64,000 nt of DNA from Bacteroidota bacterium (GTDB lineage Bacteria > Bacteroidota > Bacteroidia > B-17B0 > Aurantibacillaceae): positions 124,001 through 188,000 of the forward strand of contig JAAFIQ010000002.1 of NCBI GenBank assembly GCA_013298715.1. Direction: 5' to 3'. A program made the translations under genes and the position numbers. Positions 8,408 to 21,000 of the stretch are shown in pieces (the first letter of the stretch is position 1; every line of letters starts with the position of its first letter). Below the pieces are notes generated by a model. It worked only from the letters and a program-made list of their open reading frames with translations, made no database searches and was not told the DNA's origin.

Positions 8408-8782
8408 TTAAATATACTCTTGAGCAATCGGCGGCTTAATTAATTTTTTTTCAACTCCAGAATTGGTTGCTTGGGTTAAGTCTGAATAAAGGATGGTTTT
8501 CTCAGAAATATTAAATCTATGTTGACTTTTAATTAACTCATCAGATCCAATTATAGAAAAATTTGAAATACTTGTATTAATCTGACTCGAACAACATGCT
8601 TCTTTGCACCCACAATCATCATCGTTTTCGGTTTTAGAACAGCATGATTCTGTGTCGCTTATATCAGAAGACATTTCACAGCTGCTTTCAGCAAGATCGG
8701 TTTCGTTATTGAGAAATAAAAAAAACGAGTTGTTAACGGTGTAACAAAATAAAATAGCTATTAATAAAAATCTGTATTTCAT
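8408..8782 (-). CDS. Small exported Cys-rich protein of unknown function
   Basis: 124 residues. The N-terminus is hydrophobic (FLLIAILFCYTV) and probably a signal peptide or anchor. The middle has a cluster of 7 Cys within ~40 acidic residues (ESCCSKTENDDDCGCKEACC), and the C-terminus ends in a basic/proline stretch KKLIKPPIAQEY. The CC plus PP layout recalls small Bacteroidota proteins named after an HYC/CC/PP pattern, but the HYC part is missing, so I do not assign it. A good promoter sits at 8791-8820. It may share a role with the Cys-rich neighbour at 7902-8225. Confidence 0.65.
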   Translation of the reverse strand: MKYRFLLIAILFCYTVNNSFFLFLNNETDLAESSCEMSSDISDTESCCSKTENDDDCGCKEACCSSQINTSISNFSIIGSDELIKSQHRFNISEKTILYSDLTQATNSGVEKKLIKPPIAQEYI

Positions 8783-8790
8783 TTACTATT

Positions 8791-8820
8791 CAAAGATACG
8801 ATTTTTTAAAAGAACAACAA
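8791..8820 (-). promoter_or_regulatory. Promoter for the gene at 8408-8782
   Basis: On the minus strand TTG (8820-8818), 19 bases, then TATCTTTG (8798-8791), a full match to the Bacteroidota TTG-N19-TAnnTTTG pattern, 8 bases before the ATG. Confidence 0.55.
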
Positions 8821-8880
8821 AATAATAAAATTATGTAGTTACACAAGAAATAATTAACCGAAATTACCGTTACATAAAAA

Positions 8881-11091
8881 TTATTTTTTTACTTCACCTA
8901 ACTTCACAATTATAAATTCTGTTCTTCTGTTTTTAGAATGCTCGTCTTCACTGCAATTAGGTTTTACTTTTCCTTCACACGCGCAACTGTTTAATAATTT
9001 ACTCTCTCCATATCCTTTGCCGGTAATACGCAACGCATTAATTCCCTTTTTTACAATATATGCCGCGCTTGCTTTTGCTCTTCCACTGCTTAACTTTGCG
9101 TTTGCGCCTGCGGCACCTCTGCAATCGGTATGAGCGCCTAACTCAATAAACATATTTGGGTAATCATTCATAACCTTCACAATTTTATCAAGTTCAATAG
9201 CAGCATCGGGTCTAATTATAGATTTTCCTAAATCAAAATAAATGGGTTTAATATTTATTAATTTTGCTAAATCCATACCTACTGCTACTTGTCCAAGTGC
9301 TAAATCTAATGATTGATTTACATTTATATCGCCAGCTTGTTTTATATCATAAATAAATGTTACTTTTTTTTCTACATAACCATCTTTAGAAAGCGTAATT
9401 AAATAACTAATTTTATCTCCTATTTTTTTGGTGGTAAGGGCTTTTTTATAATCACCTGCGGCAGTAGTGGTATACTCATCAAATTTTTCATTGCTTGGTA
9501 GTTCTTTAATATTAATCTTCACGCCATCTAATGGTAATTTTGTTTTCACGTCGGTTACAAGCGCTACCAAAGCCAATTTAGGATCTTTGGCTAAAATCAA
9601 CTCTTTTGTAAAACTATCGGCTTCATTGGTTTTTGTTGTAACGCTGTCTTCCAATTTTAAATAATCTTCTTTCTCAACCAGTAAATTGTAAGTATTATCT
9701 TCTTCTATAACTGTTTGATATTCTCCTTTTTCGTTGGTGCTGAATTCTTCGTTATTAATTTTAATTTTAGTATTTGGCAGCAATGCAGCGGTTTCTCTAT
9801 CTTTAGTTATTATTGTAATTTCTTTTCCACGTTTTACATCTCTTAAAATTGTAAAGGCATAAACGTCATCATCCATCCCACCGTTTTTTCTATTACTACT
9901 TAGGTAGCCTGTTTTACTGTCTTCATTCAAATATACCCCAAAATCATCGTAAGTACTATTAACTGGTTCGCCCATGTTATAAGTTCTTCCTGCTTTCCCA
10001 TCTTTAATTCTTGTTTCATAAATATCTAACCCCCCCATACCATCCCAGCCATTGCTAGAAAAATATAACTTACCGTTTTCAGCAATAAACGGAAAAACAT
10101 CATTGCCGGCAGTGTTTATCGTAGGCCCCATATTTTCTGGTTTATTCCAAGCACCATCCACGCCTTTGATGCTTTTGTAAATATCCATGCCGCCAAATCC
10201 GCCAGGCATATCGCTGCTAAAGTACATAGTGTTTCCATCAAGCGCCACAGATGGATGTGCGCAGTTGTAGTCTTTATTATTAAAAGGTAATTCGGCAATT
10301 CTATCAAAGCCATTTTTGTTTAATGTTGCTTTTAGAATTTTTAATTTGAAGTTTCCATCTTTACTTAGATCTTTTTTGTTAGATGTATTTCTTGTAAAAA
10401 AAACGGTATTAAAATCTTTACTAAAACAAATTGGCCCATCGTTGTATTTAGAATTCAAATCACCCATAAAAATTTTAGGGTTTAATTCTACTCCTTTCGC
10501 ATTTTTTTCGGTTGTATATAAATTTACATAGTTATCGTTTGTCCAGCCATGTTTTACATTTATCCAAGCAGTTTTATTGCGCGATGAAGAAAACACAACC
10601 GTGTTGTTGTATTTTACGGCACAAAAATCGTTTTGAGACGAATTAAATTTTTCAAGTTCTACTTTATATGCATCCGCATTTTTTGCGTACATTTTTGCTT
10701 TCTTGGTAAATTGCGTTAAATTTTCTCCACGGGCATCTAGTTTATATTGATCAAATTGGCCCATGGCATCGCTGGTATTCCCTTTATTCATCAAGGCTTG
10801 GCCATAATACAATTTGTGTACAGCTTCTGCTTTACCATATTTTACAAGTGCTCCGTAACATTTAAGTTGTCCGTTTACGTTATTAGTTAAACGATAACAA
10901 TCTCCTAAATTTGAGAGTACAAGTTTATCGCTACTATCTTTTTTGTATACTTTTTCGTAATAGGGAATAGCTTGCGCGTATGCCTGCACACCATAAAATT
11001 TATTTGCTTTTTTAAGAGCTCCACTTTGCGCATTAGCAAAAATTGCTGCAACAATAAGCGTTGCTGAGAATATTAATTTTTTGTTGCTCAT
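8881..11091 (-). CDS. OmpA-family protein with TPR and PD40 repeats, PorE-like T9SS component
   Basis: 736 residues. Signal peptide (~1-21, ending ANA-Q), TPR-type helices (~25-150), WD40-like PD40 blades (~150-410, e.g. HPSVALDGNTMYFSSD and LYFSSNGWDGMGGLDIY), two carboxypeptidase-regulatory-like beta domains (~425-600), and a C-terminal OmpA peptidoglycan-binding domain (~615-733, with HTDCRGAAGANAKLSSGRA and NRRTEF). This is the architecture of PorE, which ties the type IX secretion machinery to peptidoglycan. It is the last gene of the adhesin-PorP-OmpA operon, two bases after the PorP-like gene. Because the cell has a second such triad, this may be an adhesin-specific partner rather than the core PorE. 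Confidence 0.88.
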   Translation of the reverse strand: MSNKKLIFSATLIVAAIFANAQSGALKKANKFYGVQAYAQAIPYYEKVYKKDSSDKLVLSNLGDCYRLTNNVNGQLKCYGALVKYGKAEAVHKLYYGQALMNKGNTSDAMGQFDQYKLDARGENLTQFTKKAKMYAKNADAYKVELEKFNSSQNDFCAVKYNNTVVFSSSRNKTAWINVKHGWTNDNYVNLYTTEKNAKGVELNPKIFMGDLNSKYNDGPICFSKDFNTVFFTRNTSNKKDLSKDGNFKLKILKATLNKNGFDRIAELPFNNKDYNCAHPSVALDGNTMYFSSDMPGGFGGMDIYKSIKGVDGAWNKPENMGPTINTAGNDVFPFIAENGKLYFSSNGWDGMGGLDIYETRIKDGKAGRTYNMGEPVNSTYDDFGVYLNEDSKTGYLSSNRKNGGMDDDVYAFTILRDVKRGKEITIITKDRETAALLPNTKIKINNEEFSTNEKGEYQTVIEEDNTYNLLVEKEDYLKLEDSVTTKTNEADSFTKELILAKDPKLALVALVTDVKTKLPLDGVKINIKELPSNEKFDEYTTTAAGDYKKALTTKKIGDKISYLITLSKDGYVEKKVTFIYDIKQAGDINVNQSLDLALGQVAVGMDLAKLINIKPIYFDLGKSIIRPDAAIELDKIVKVMNDYPNMFIELGAHTDCRGAAGANAKLSSGRAKASAAYIVKKGINALRITGKGYGESKLLNSCACEGKVKPNCSEDEHSKNRRTEFIIVKLGEVKK

Positions 11092-11093
11092 AA

Positions 11094-12053
11094 TTAAAAA
11101 TAACGGGGTGTTACAACTTTTTTTCCTTTATAACTAAATAAATAATTTAATGCAATTTCGTGCGAACCCAGCGAATATTTTTGAATACTATTTAAACCAT
11201 AATCGTAAGAATAGCTCACTAAAAATTGCGGGTTAATTTGTACACCTAAAATAGCAGAAGCAGAGGCATTATATCGGTAAGCCAAACCAGCCCATAAAAA
11301 TTCTTTAATCAAAAAATTAGCATTTACGTCAACTTGTAGTGGCGAGTTAGCAACGGCTTTAACCATACCTTGCGTTTTTAATTTTAAATCTGGGCTAAGT
11401 GTAAAAACATTACCAAGTGTAATAAAGTAATGGTATTTACTTGGGCTGAAACCTAATACAGATTCTGCATCGCCATTTTCAAAACGTACTTGATCATCAA
11501 TCATTCTTGGTACCGAAAGTCCAGCGTAAAAAGTTTTAGTTGTATAAAAAACACCAGCACCAAAATTTGGAGCTAACACGCTAGGGCTATTTTGTCCTAA
11601 TTGCGGGTCTATTGTTCCATCGTCGTTTGTTTTTAAGGATGAAAATTTATTTATTTGATTGTGCACACCAGCCATTAATCCAAAGGCTAAATTGCTTTTA
11701 GCATCTAATTTTAAGCGATAAGCATAACTTCCATAAATTAAATTTCTATTAAGAACACCAATTCTTTCGTTTAAAACACTTAATCCTAAACCCATGGTGT
11801 TATCCATTAACGGACCGTGTAGCGAAAACGAGGTTGTAACTGGCCTTCCAGGAAAATTTAGCCATTGTTGACGGTGCAATAAAGTGGCACTCATTGCTTC
11901 TTTACTCCCGGCATAAGCAGGATTAATAAACATTTCGTTAAACATAAATTGCGTAAACATGGCATCATATTGTGCCTTACCAGCGTTTGCAAACAACATT
12001 AATATTGTTATTGTAAGTGCTGCTAACTTGTTTCTATTTATAAGTGATTTCAT
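11094..12053 (-). CDS. PorP/SprF-family outer membrane protein
   Basis: 319 residues with a signal peptide ending GKAQ, then the hallmark start of the family, QYDAMFTQFMFNEMFINPAY, and beta-barrel strands with alternating hydrophobics through to KVVTPRYF. PorP/SprF proteins sit in the outer membrane and help secrete or anchor type B T9SS cargo such as SprB. It lies directly downstream of the giant adhesin gene (22-base gap) and 2 bases before the OmpA-like gene, which fits a dedicated adhesin-secretion partner. Confidence 0.9.
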   Translation of the reverse strand: MKSLINRNKLAALTITILMLFANAGKAQYDAMFTQFMFNEMFINPAYAGSKEAMSATLLHRQQWLNFPGRPVTTSFSLHGPLMDNTMGLGLSVLNERIGVLNRNLIYGSYAYRLKLDAKSNLAFGLMAGVHNQINKFSSLKTNDDGTIDPQLGQNSPSVLAPNFGAGVFYTTKTFYAGLSVPRMIDDQVRFENGDAESVLGFSPSKYHYFITLGNVFTLSPDLKLKTQGMVKAVANSPLQVDVNANFLIKEFLWAGLAYRYNASASAILGVQINPQFLVSYSYDYGLNSIQKYSLGSHEIALNYLFSYKGKKVVTPRYF

Positions 12054-12075
12054 AATTCGTTCTTTTTAAAATCGA

Positions 12076-15000
12076 TTAATACTGTAAAATTAAAAATCCA
12101 TTTAACGGTTTAATTGAACCATCGTTGAACTCAACAATGTAATAGTACGTTCCTTGTGGTAACTTGTTGCTACCTAGCGTAGCACCAACGTTGGCAAAGC
12201 CATTCCAAGAGTTATCGTACTCGGTTTTTTCGTAAACTTTACTTCCCCAACGGTTGTATACAGTTACTTTATTTCCTGAAGGCAATCCTTTAATTACCCA
12301 TGTATCGTTTTTGTTATCACCATTGGGTGTAAAGCCTTCTGGTACAAACAACGTATTACTCTTAATAGTTAAAATTGTAGCAACATTATCAGCGGCTTCA
12401 TTCCAAACGCCGTTATTATTGCTATCAGGGTTGTTACCATCGTTAGAGACATCAGTAACCGTACTACCAAGAGCCGCGCTTATAGCAGTTCCGTGCGCTG
12501 AGTTTTTAAATACAGTTACAGTATCCGGCAGAACATTAATAGTAAAAGATACAGAGCTAATAACGTTTGGAGGCATTACGCTCAAGGATGAGGTAATTAA
12601 ATCTACATTTGAGTTACCATTATAACTGCTGTTAGCAATTAAACTTCCTGTGGCGATAGGACCGTTTTTAATCGTATACGTAGCAGGTTGTTTCACAGCT
12701 TTATTAAACAACGTGTCTTTTAGCATAACGTTTTTCAATGTATCATTTCCTCGATTATGAACAGTTATTGTGTAAGAAATATCATACGATCCATCGCTTA
12801 ATTTTTCACTAATTACGCCTTGCTTAGTTAAGCCAAAAAATAAATTAGGCGTTAAGTTAAGAGGTGTAGGTAAATTATTATTACCCGGATTACCATCCAA
12901 ATCAGGGTCAGGGTCTAAACCAGTGTTAGATGAGTCACTTACTAAAACACCTGGTGCTACTTGAGAGAATCCAATCACCGTATTATTAAACGGCCCAAAT
13001 TTACCATTAGGATTAATGTTTAAGCCAAACACAATTGTATCTGAAGTATTCGCATTTAATACACTTAATGTATTGGTTAATAAGGTTTGAAGTGAGCCTG
13101 TAAACGCTGGTTCTAAAGTTAATCCACTTGCAGCTGTTATAATACTTGGTCCGCTAATTAATGAATAGGTTGTTGGAAGCGGGAAAGTTTGTGATAAATC
13201 TTCATACAACACCACATTGTTTAATGCGCTTGACGTATAATTTTTTACAACAATTTTATAATTTACATTATAAGTGCCATTACTTTGAAGTGTAGGTGTG
13301 CTAACGCCTTTAGCAATTCCGAAAATAGTATTGGTTACACACGATGTTGGTACTAAAAACATAGTTGTATCTTTTGTACAACCATTTAAACCAAACCAGC
13401 GCACCGTTATAGGAATTATTGAACATGGATTTGCTAGTGTATTAGTTACTATTCCTGATACTGGAATTACTGATGCCGTTGCAAATGTTGCTGTTCCTGT
13501 ATAAGTTAAGCCAACTACAAAATCATACCTATCACCACTTACAAAGTTCGCGGCGAGTATTGTTCCATCATTGTTTGTAGTTGTACCGTTACAAGTAGCA
13601 GGCAAAAGTGTTGCTGTAATTGGTACAGTTGTGTTAGTATTTACAACAACTATAGTACTTGCAGGACAACTATTTGTTAAGTCGGTTATAGTTAATGTAT
13701 AGTTACCGCCAACAGAAACCGTTTCAGTAGTTAATGAACTAGTAAACGTTCCAGGACCACTCCAGAAATAACCTGCATTTGTTGCCGTTGTAGTAGCGCT
13801 AATTGTTGCAGTAGTGTTAGCACAAGTAATTTCACCATTAACCGTTGTTTGAATGGTTGGTATTGTAGAATCGCTTGTAACCGCTACTGCTGTAAAATTA
13901 GTACATCCTGTATTAATATCAGTAACACTTAAAATGTAGTTTCCAGGAATGGCAATTCCTGAAGGACTTTGAGCAGATGAAACAAATCCAAATGGCCCAT
14001 TCCAGAAATAAGCTGTGTTTGTAGAACTTGATGCGCCAATTAAACTAACCGAAGGTGTTGTACAACTTATTGTGCTACTAACCGATGCGCTGGCTGTAGG
14101 TAAAGAATTTACGGTTATTGTAATTACTGCTGATGAAGTTCCGCAACTAGCGTTAGCGCCTGTAACGGTGTATTCGGTTGTTACTGTTGGTGATACACTT
14201 ATGCTAGATGGAAAGTTTGTTCCAGGCTCCCAAGTATAAGAGTTTGCTCCAGTTGCGGTAAGAGTAACCGAACCAACTTGACAAATTGCTGTCGCTGATG
14301 AGGCAACGGTGACTGTAGGACTTGTAAATACTGGTAAGGTAATAGTTTGAGTGTTTATACAGCTGGAACCCGATCCATCTTCACCACTCACTGTGTATGT
14401 TGAAGTAACGGTTGGGGATACAACCACTGATGTTCCTGTTAATGTACTTGGATTCCATGTGTAACTTATAGCACCACTAACAGTCAATGTTGCTGAGTTT
14501 CCTAAACAAACTATTGTAGAAGATGGTGTAACTGTTACAATTGGACCTGGTGTAATTGATACACTAACAAAAGCAGTAGATGTACAACCCGCAGTAGCTC
14601 CTATAACTGTATAAGTAGTGTTTGTAGTAGGATTTGTAACTACTGTATTTCCGGTTAAACCTATTGGATTCCAAGTATAATTTGAAGCGCCAGATCCTGT
14701 TAATACAACACTTGAACCACTACACACTTGCGTATTAGAGATACTTGCTGTTACTGTAGGATTTGGGTTTACATTAATTCCTATTGTTTGTGTTAAAGTA
14801 CAGATTCCATTATCGCCAATTACTGTGTAAGTTGTATTGCTTGTTGGCGACTCTACAATTAATGTTGTAGTTAAATTACTTGGCAACCACGTGTAACTTG
14901 TTGCTCCTGTAACACCTAAGGTAACCGAATTGCCAGCACAAATTGGATTACTACTTGGCGTAATAGTTAAACTTGCTGGTAACACATTTAAAGTATAGGT

Positions 15001-18000
15001 TGCAAAGTTTGTACAGCTCAACACTGGTTCGGTTCCAACTAAAGTATAAATTGTTGTTGCCGTTGGCGACACAGAAATTGTTTGTGAATTGGATGCCGTT
15101 GGTGACCAAGAATAGGTCGAACCACCATTACCAACTAATGTTGCAGAGCTTCCAGCACAAATACTCGATGTTAAACTCGATATTGTAATATTAGGCAAAG
15201 GCACTACATTTAATGTATAATCAACTGAAGTATTGCAGCCAAAAGTGTTTGTTACGTCTAAAGTATATATAGTAGTAACCGTTGGATTAACAATTAATAC
15301 AGATCCAGTTGAAGTAGGCGGAGTCCATGTATAAGTACTTCCTGGGTCTGAGAAAGCTGTCATCGTAAAACTCGCGCCAGAACAAGACTGTGCGCCACTG
15401 CCAGGAACAATAAATACAAGCGAGGTTGGAAGAACCGAAACCGTTATAATACTTTGAGCCGTATTTGTGCAACCACTATTAGAACCTATTAAAGTATATG
15501 TTTCTGTTATTGTAGGAGTAACAACCGTTGATGTTCCTGTAATTCCGCTTGGTAACCATGTATAATTTGTTGCACCAAATGCAGTTAATGTTGAGCTACC
15601 ACCAGGACATACCGCTGTAGGGCTAGATGAAGCAAATACTACAGGAGCAGGAGTTACAGTAATTGTAAATACAGCAGTATTAGAACAACCAGTCGCTGTT
15701 AATCCAAGAACTGTATAAGTTGTATTACTAGTAGGGCTAAGGTTTTGGCTTGCCCCTGTTAAGTTGCCAGGCTGCCAAGTGTAGGATGAAGCACCAGATG
15801 CAGTTAAATTAAGAGTTGTCCCAATACAAATTGCACTTGTTGGGTTGTTAACTGTTATGGTCGGAATAGGATTCACGACGATACTCACCACCGAGGTAGA
15901 TGAACAACCGTTTAAATTAGCTCCTGTAACCGTATAGTTTGTAGTAATTGTTGGAGATACAAGAACTAAACTTCCTGTCAATCCGCCAGGATTCCACGTG
16001 TAGTTAATTGCGCCAGTTGCTCCTAAACTAGCGGTTTCCCCTGCACAAATAGGATTTGGGAATCCGCCTGCAATAAGCACCGGAGGATTAGAAACACTAA
16101 CATTAACCGTTTGTGTTGATGTACAAATACCGTTTGCTCCAATTACTGTAAATGTAGTATTTACTAAAGGTGATACAACTGTTGTACTACCATTTGCCAA
16201 TGTTGGCAACCAAGTATAACTTGTTGCACCATTAGCTGTTAAGGTACTTGTGCCTCCTAAACAGATGGACGGATTGCTAACACTTGCTGTAACAGAAGGT
16301 GTTGGTGTTACATTGATTTGTATTGTGTTAGAGCCAATACAGCCTGCTAAAGAGGCGCCTGTTAGCGTGTAAATTGTTGTAGAAGTTGGGTTAACAATAA
16401 TTGAATTTGTTCCTGTAATATTTCCAGGATTCCAAGTAAAGTTAACAACACCTGAAGCTGTAAGTGTTGTTGAATTACCGGAACAAATGTTTGTTGAACT
16501 CGCATTTAATGTAACTGTTGGTGTTGGGCTCACCGAAACCGTAACTGGCAAAGTTTGTGTACATGCACCATTTACACCAATAAGCGTAAAGTTTGTTGTA
16601 CTGATAGGCGATACGTTAACAGTTCCTCCAATTAGCCCTCCTGGGTTCCAAGAATAACTTGTTGCCCCAAATCCTGCAAGTGTGGCTGTTGCTCCAACAC
16701 AGATTGGGTTTGGTCCTATAACGCTTGCTGACAATGCAAGAGTAGAAACATTTATCGAAATTGTTCGTGTACCTGAACATCCAGCCGCCGTGGTAGCTGA
16801 CCAAGTAAAGGTAGTATTGCTAGTTGGGCTGACTACTAAAACATTTCCTAATGTACCGCTTGGTAACCAAGTTGAAGTTATTGGTCCTAAAGGTAACGCG
16901 CTGCCAGTTAATGTTGCGCTCGAGCCAGAACAAATATTTGTAGCTGAAGCAATAATGTTAAGCGTAGGATTTGGATTCACTATAATATTTACTGTTCTTG
17001 TTCCTAAACATCCATTTGCATTAACGCCTGTTACCGTAAAAATGGTAGATGCAGCAGGACTCACGGTAACGTTACTACCAATAAGAGCACCGGGATTCCA
17101 AGTGAAAGATAGTGCACCTGTGGCGGATAACGTTGTTGAAGCACCAGCACATATTTGCGTTGGCGAACCAGATGCAACGATTACAGGCAAAGGATTTACT
17201 ACTAAATTAAGTATATTGGTTGAAGAACAAATGCCATTAGCACCTGTAACTGTATATAAAGTAGTTGCAAGAGGACTTACAGTAACAGAACTTCCTGTTA
17301 ATAACCCTGGATTCCATGTATAAATCGTAGCCCCAGTTGATGACAAGGTTGCTGTTTGTCCAACACAAATTGCAGTTGGTGTGGCAACTGGTATTAACGT
17401 AGGATTTGGAGTTACACTTATAGTTAATAAAGTTGTATTAAAACATCCAAAAGCATTCGTTCCAAAAACAGTATAAGTTGTAGTAACAGTTGGAGACACA
17501 ACAACTGGTGAACCAATTATTCCGCCTGGATTCCAAACAAATGAAATTCCGCCAGTAGCACTTAATGTTGATGAAGAGCCAACACAAATATTGGTTGGAG
17601 AACCAGTTGCAGTAATTGTAGGTAAAGGATTTACTGTTAGTAAGGTTGTGTTTGTATTTGTACATCCAAAAGCATTTGAACCAGTAACGGTATAAACAGT
17701 TGTGGAAATAGGACTCACAGTAACAGTTGTGCCAATAAGGTTACCAGGATTCCAAGTATAAGATACTGCTCCACTCCCTGTTAGTGTACTTGTAGCTCCA
17801 GCACAAATTGCAACCGGATTTGCAATCGCAGCAACTGGCGGCAATGGATTTACAGTAATATTAATAGTTCGAGTACCAACACAATTACCGTTAGATCCAG
17901 TAATAGTAAATACTGTTGTAACCAGAGGCGATACGTTGAAACTAGTTCCAATCAAACCACCAGGATTTAATGTATAAATTGTTGCGCCGCTTGGGGTAAT

Positions 18001-21000
18001 TGTGGTTGATTGTCCTGCACATATTGTTGGAGCAGAAGCGCTCGCGTTAACAGTTGGAGTAGGTGTAACGGATACAACAACAACTGCACTGGCCGCACAA
18101 CCCGAAGCGTTTGTTCCAATTACCGTAAAATTTGTTGTGGTTAAAGGTGTAACATTTTGATTCGCCCCAATTAAATTTCCTGGGTTCCACGTAAAGGTTA
18201 AAGCTCCTAAAGCTGATAAAGTTGTACTATTACCACTACAAATGGCGGTTGGTGTTGCATTTGCTGTAATTACTGGATTTGAATTAACAGTTAATAAAAC
18301 CGTTTCTGTTGTGGCGCAAGAACCATTAGCTCCAGTTGCAGTGTATATTGTTGTTGCAACAGGCGATACGGTAACATTTGCTCCAGTTATTGTTCCTGGA
18401 TTCCAAGTATAGGAAGTGGCACCTAAACCACTTAAAGTAGCTGTTGCTCCAACGCATATAGCAGATGGATTTGCCGCCAAAACTAAAACTGGCAAACTAT
18501 TAACCGAAACTGTAACCACTGCTGTATTTGAACAACCAGCCGCATTTGCCCCGGTTACAGTAAAGTTAGTTGTAGTTAAAGGAGAAACTGTAACGTTAGA
18601 ACCTGTTAATGCTCCTGGATTCCAAGTATAATTCAACGCACCTGTTGCAGTTAAGGTTGATGAGGCGCCAACACAGATATTGGTTGGACTCGCCGCAGGA
18701 ATTATTATTGGTAATGGATTAACAGTTATAGCAATTACATTGGTTGCACTACAAATTCCATTATTACCGGTTACGGTGTAAACGGTTGATATTGCTGGTG
18801 AAACGTTAACACTTGTTCCTGTCAAATTTCCAGGATTCCAAGTATATGTTAAAGCGCCGCTACCAGTTAATGTAGTTGTTTGGCCTGCACAAATTGTTGC
18901 ACTTGTAGCACTTGCATTCACCAATGGAGATGGTTGCACAGTAACCTCAACTGTATTTTGAGCAGAACAGCCGGCGTTAGAACCTAGAACTGTATATTGA
19001 GTGGTTACTAATGGAGAGACATTCACACTTGTTCCGATTAAATTTCCTGGGTTCCAAGTATAAGTAGTTGCTCCACTACCAGTTAAGGTAGAGGTTCCAC
19101 CCACACATATTGTAGCTGGCGCTGCAGCACCTCCAACTAAAGGAATAGGATTTACGGTTAAACTTACTGTTTGGTTATTTATACAACCTAAAGCGTTTGT
19201 TCCACTTACAGTATATATTGTTGTGGTTAAAGGAGTAACAGTTTGTGGCGAACCAATTAATCCTCCTGGATTCCAAGTGAAAGATACCGCTCCTGTTGCA
19301 CTTAGCGTAGAAGATGCACCAGCACATATTGTTGCAGGACTCGCGCTTGGAAGTATTGTAGGTAAAGGGTTTACGGTGATAGCAATACTATTTGATGAAG
19401 AGCAAGAACCATTACTCCCAATAACAGTGTATGTTGTAGAGACTAATGGTGTAACGTTTACATTTGTTCCAACCAAATTCCCTGGGTTCCATGTATAGCT
19501 AGAAGCACCTGAACCTGATAAAGTTGTGGTTTCTCCAGCGCAAATTGTTTGATTAGATGCTGAAGCACTTACCACTGGTAAACCTAATACAACCACATCT
19601 ACCGTATTTTGAGCACTACAGCCGGCCGTACTTCCGGTAACAGTGTACTGAGTGTTCACCAAAGGAGAAACAGTTATATTCGTTCCAATAAGATTTCCTG
19701 GATTCCAAGCATAAGTGGTTGCGCCATTACCAGTTAATGTTGCCGACTGACCAACACAAATTGTGGCAGGTGCAGCAGCTGCTGTAACTAATGGAAGCGG
19801 TGTAACCGTTAAATTCACCGTTTCAGTTGTTGTACAACCTAAAGCGTTTTCTCCAGTAACAGAAAAAACAGTTGTTACAGGAGGATTAACAACTATGCTT
19901 GCGCCAGGCAATGCGCCAGGATTCCAAGTATAACTTACAGCTCCACTTGAACTTAATGTTGCACTATTACCGGCACAAATTCCTGTTGGTGCAGCTACAG
20001 ATGTAATTACTGGTCCATTGTTTACAGTAACGGTAACCTGCGCACTGTTAGTACAGGTGGCTGTTGAGCCAATTACGGTATAAGTTGTAGTTACCAGAGG
20101 CGCATCATTAACAGAAGATCCAACCAAGTTTCCCGGATTCCAAGTATAAGTAGTTGCACCAAACCCATTTAAGTTAACAGAACTTCCAGCACAAATTTGA
20201 TTCGTAGAACTTGAGGCAGTTACAGTTGGTATAGGTACAACTGTTAATAATGAAGTTGTAGAATTTGTACAGGTGCCATTGCTTCCAATAATAGTGTATG
20301 TTGTACTTACTAAAGGCGAAACAAGAACCGCTGCTGTTGTTAATCCTCCTGGATTCCACGTATAGCTTGTGGCACCCGAGGCTATTAAATTTGCAGTATT
20401 ACCAATACAAATAGATGGCGAAGCAGGCGTTATTGTTAAATTTGGTATAGGATTTACAATTAAATTAACCCCAAGGGTACTTGTACAACCAACAGCATTA
20501 ATTCCAGTAACTGTATAAAGAGTTGTTGTAAGCGGATTAACAACAATTGAACTTGCCACAACACCACCTGGATTCCAAGTATAACTTAAAGCCCCAGTGG
20601 CAGAAAGCGTTGCGCTATTTCCTGGGCAAATAGCTGTTGGTGAAGCAACCGCAGTCATAGTTGGGCCGTTGCTTACTGGAATTACCAAAGTTGTAGTAGC
20701 ATTGCAACCTCCACTGTTACCAGTAACAGTATAAGTTGTAGTTACAGCCGGACTTAGATTTACTATATTTCCAACAATACCCCCAGGATTCCAAGTATAG
20801 TTTAATGCGCCAGTAACAATTGCATTTGCAGAGCTTCCAGAACAAATTGTACCACTTAAATTAAAGGCATTTAATACAGGAGGTATGCCAATTGTAATAG
20901 GAATTGTGGTAGAGTTTGTGCAAACGCCCGAAGTTCCGAGTAAAGTGTAGGTAGTGTTAACTAGAGGTGACACCACTAGTGATGGTCCAAAGAATGTGCC

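Noticed and set aside
8408-8782. Member of the HYC/CC/PP small-protein group
   Set aside because: The CC and PP parts are present but the HYC motif is absent.
16682-17323. 213-codon open frame on the plus strand opposite the giant adhesin
   Set aside because: It is a mirror of the repeat coding strand: its residues repeat with the adhesin's ~217-bp period, and it lacks any independent domain or start context.
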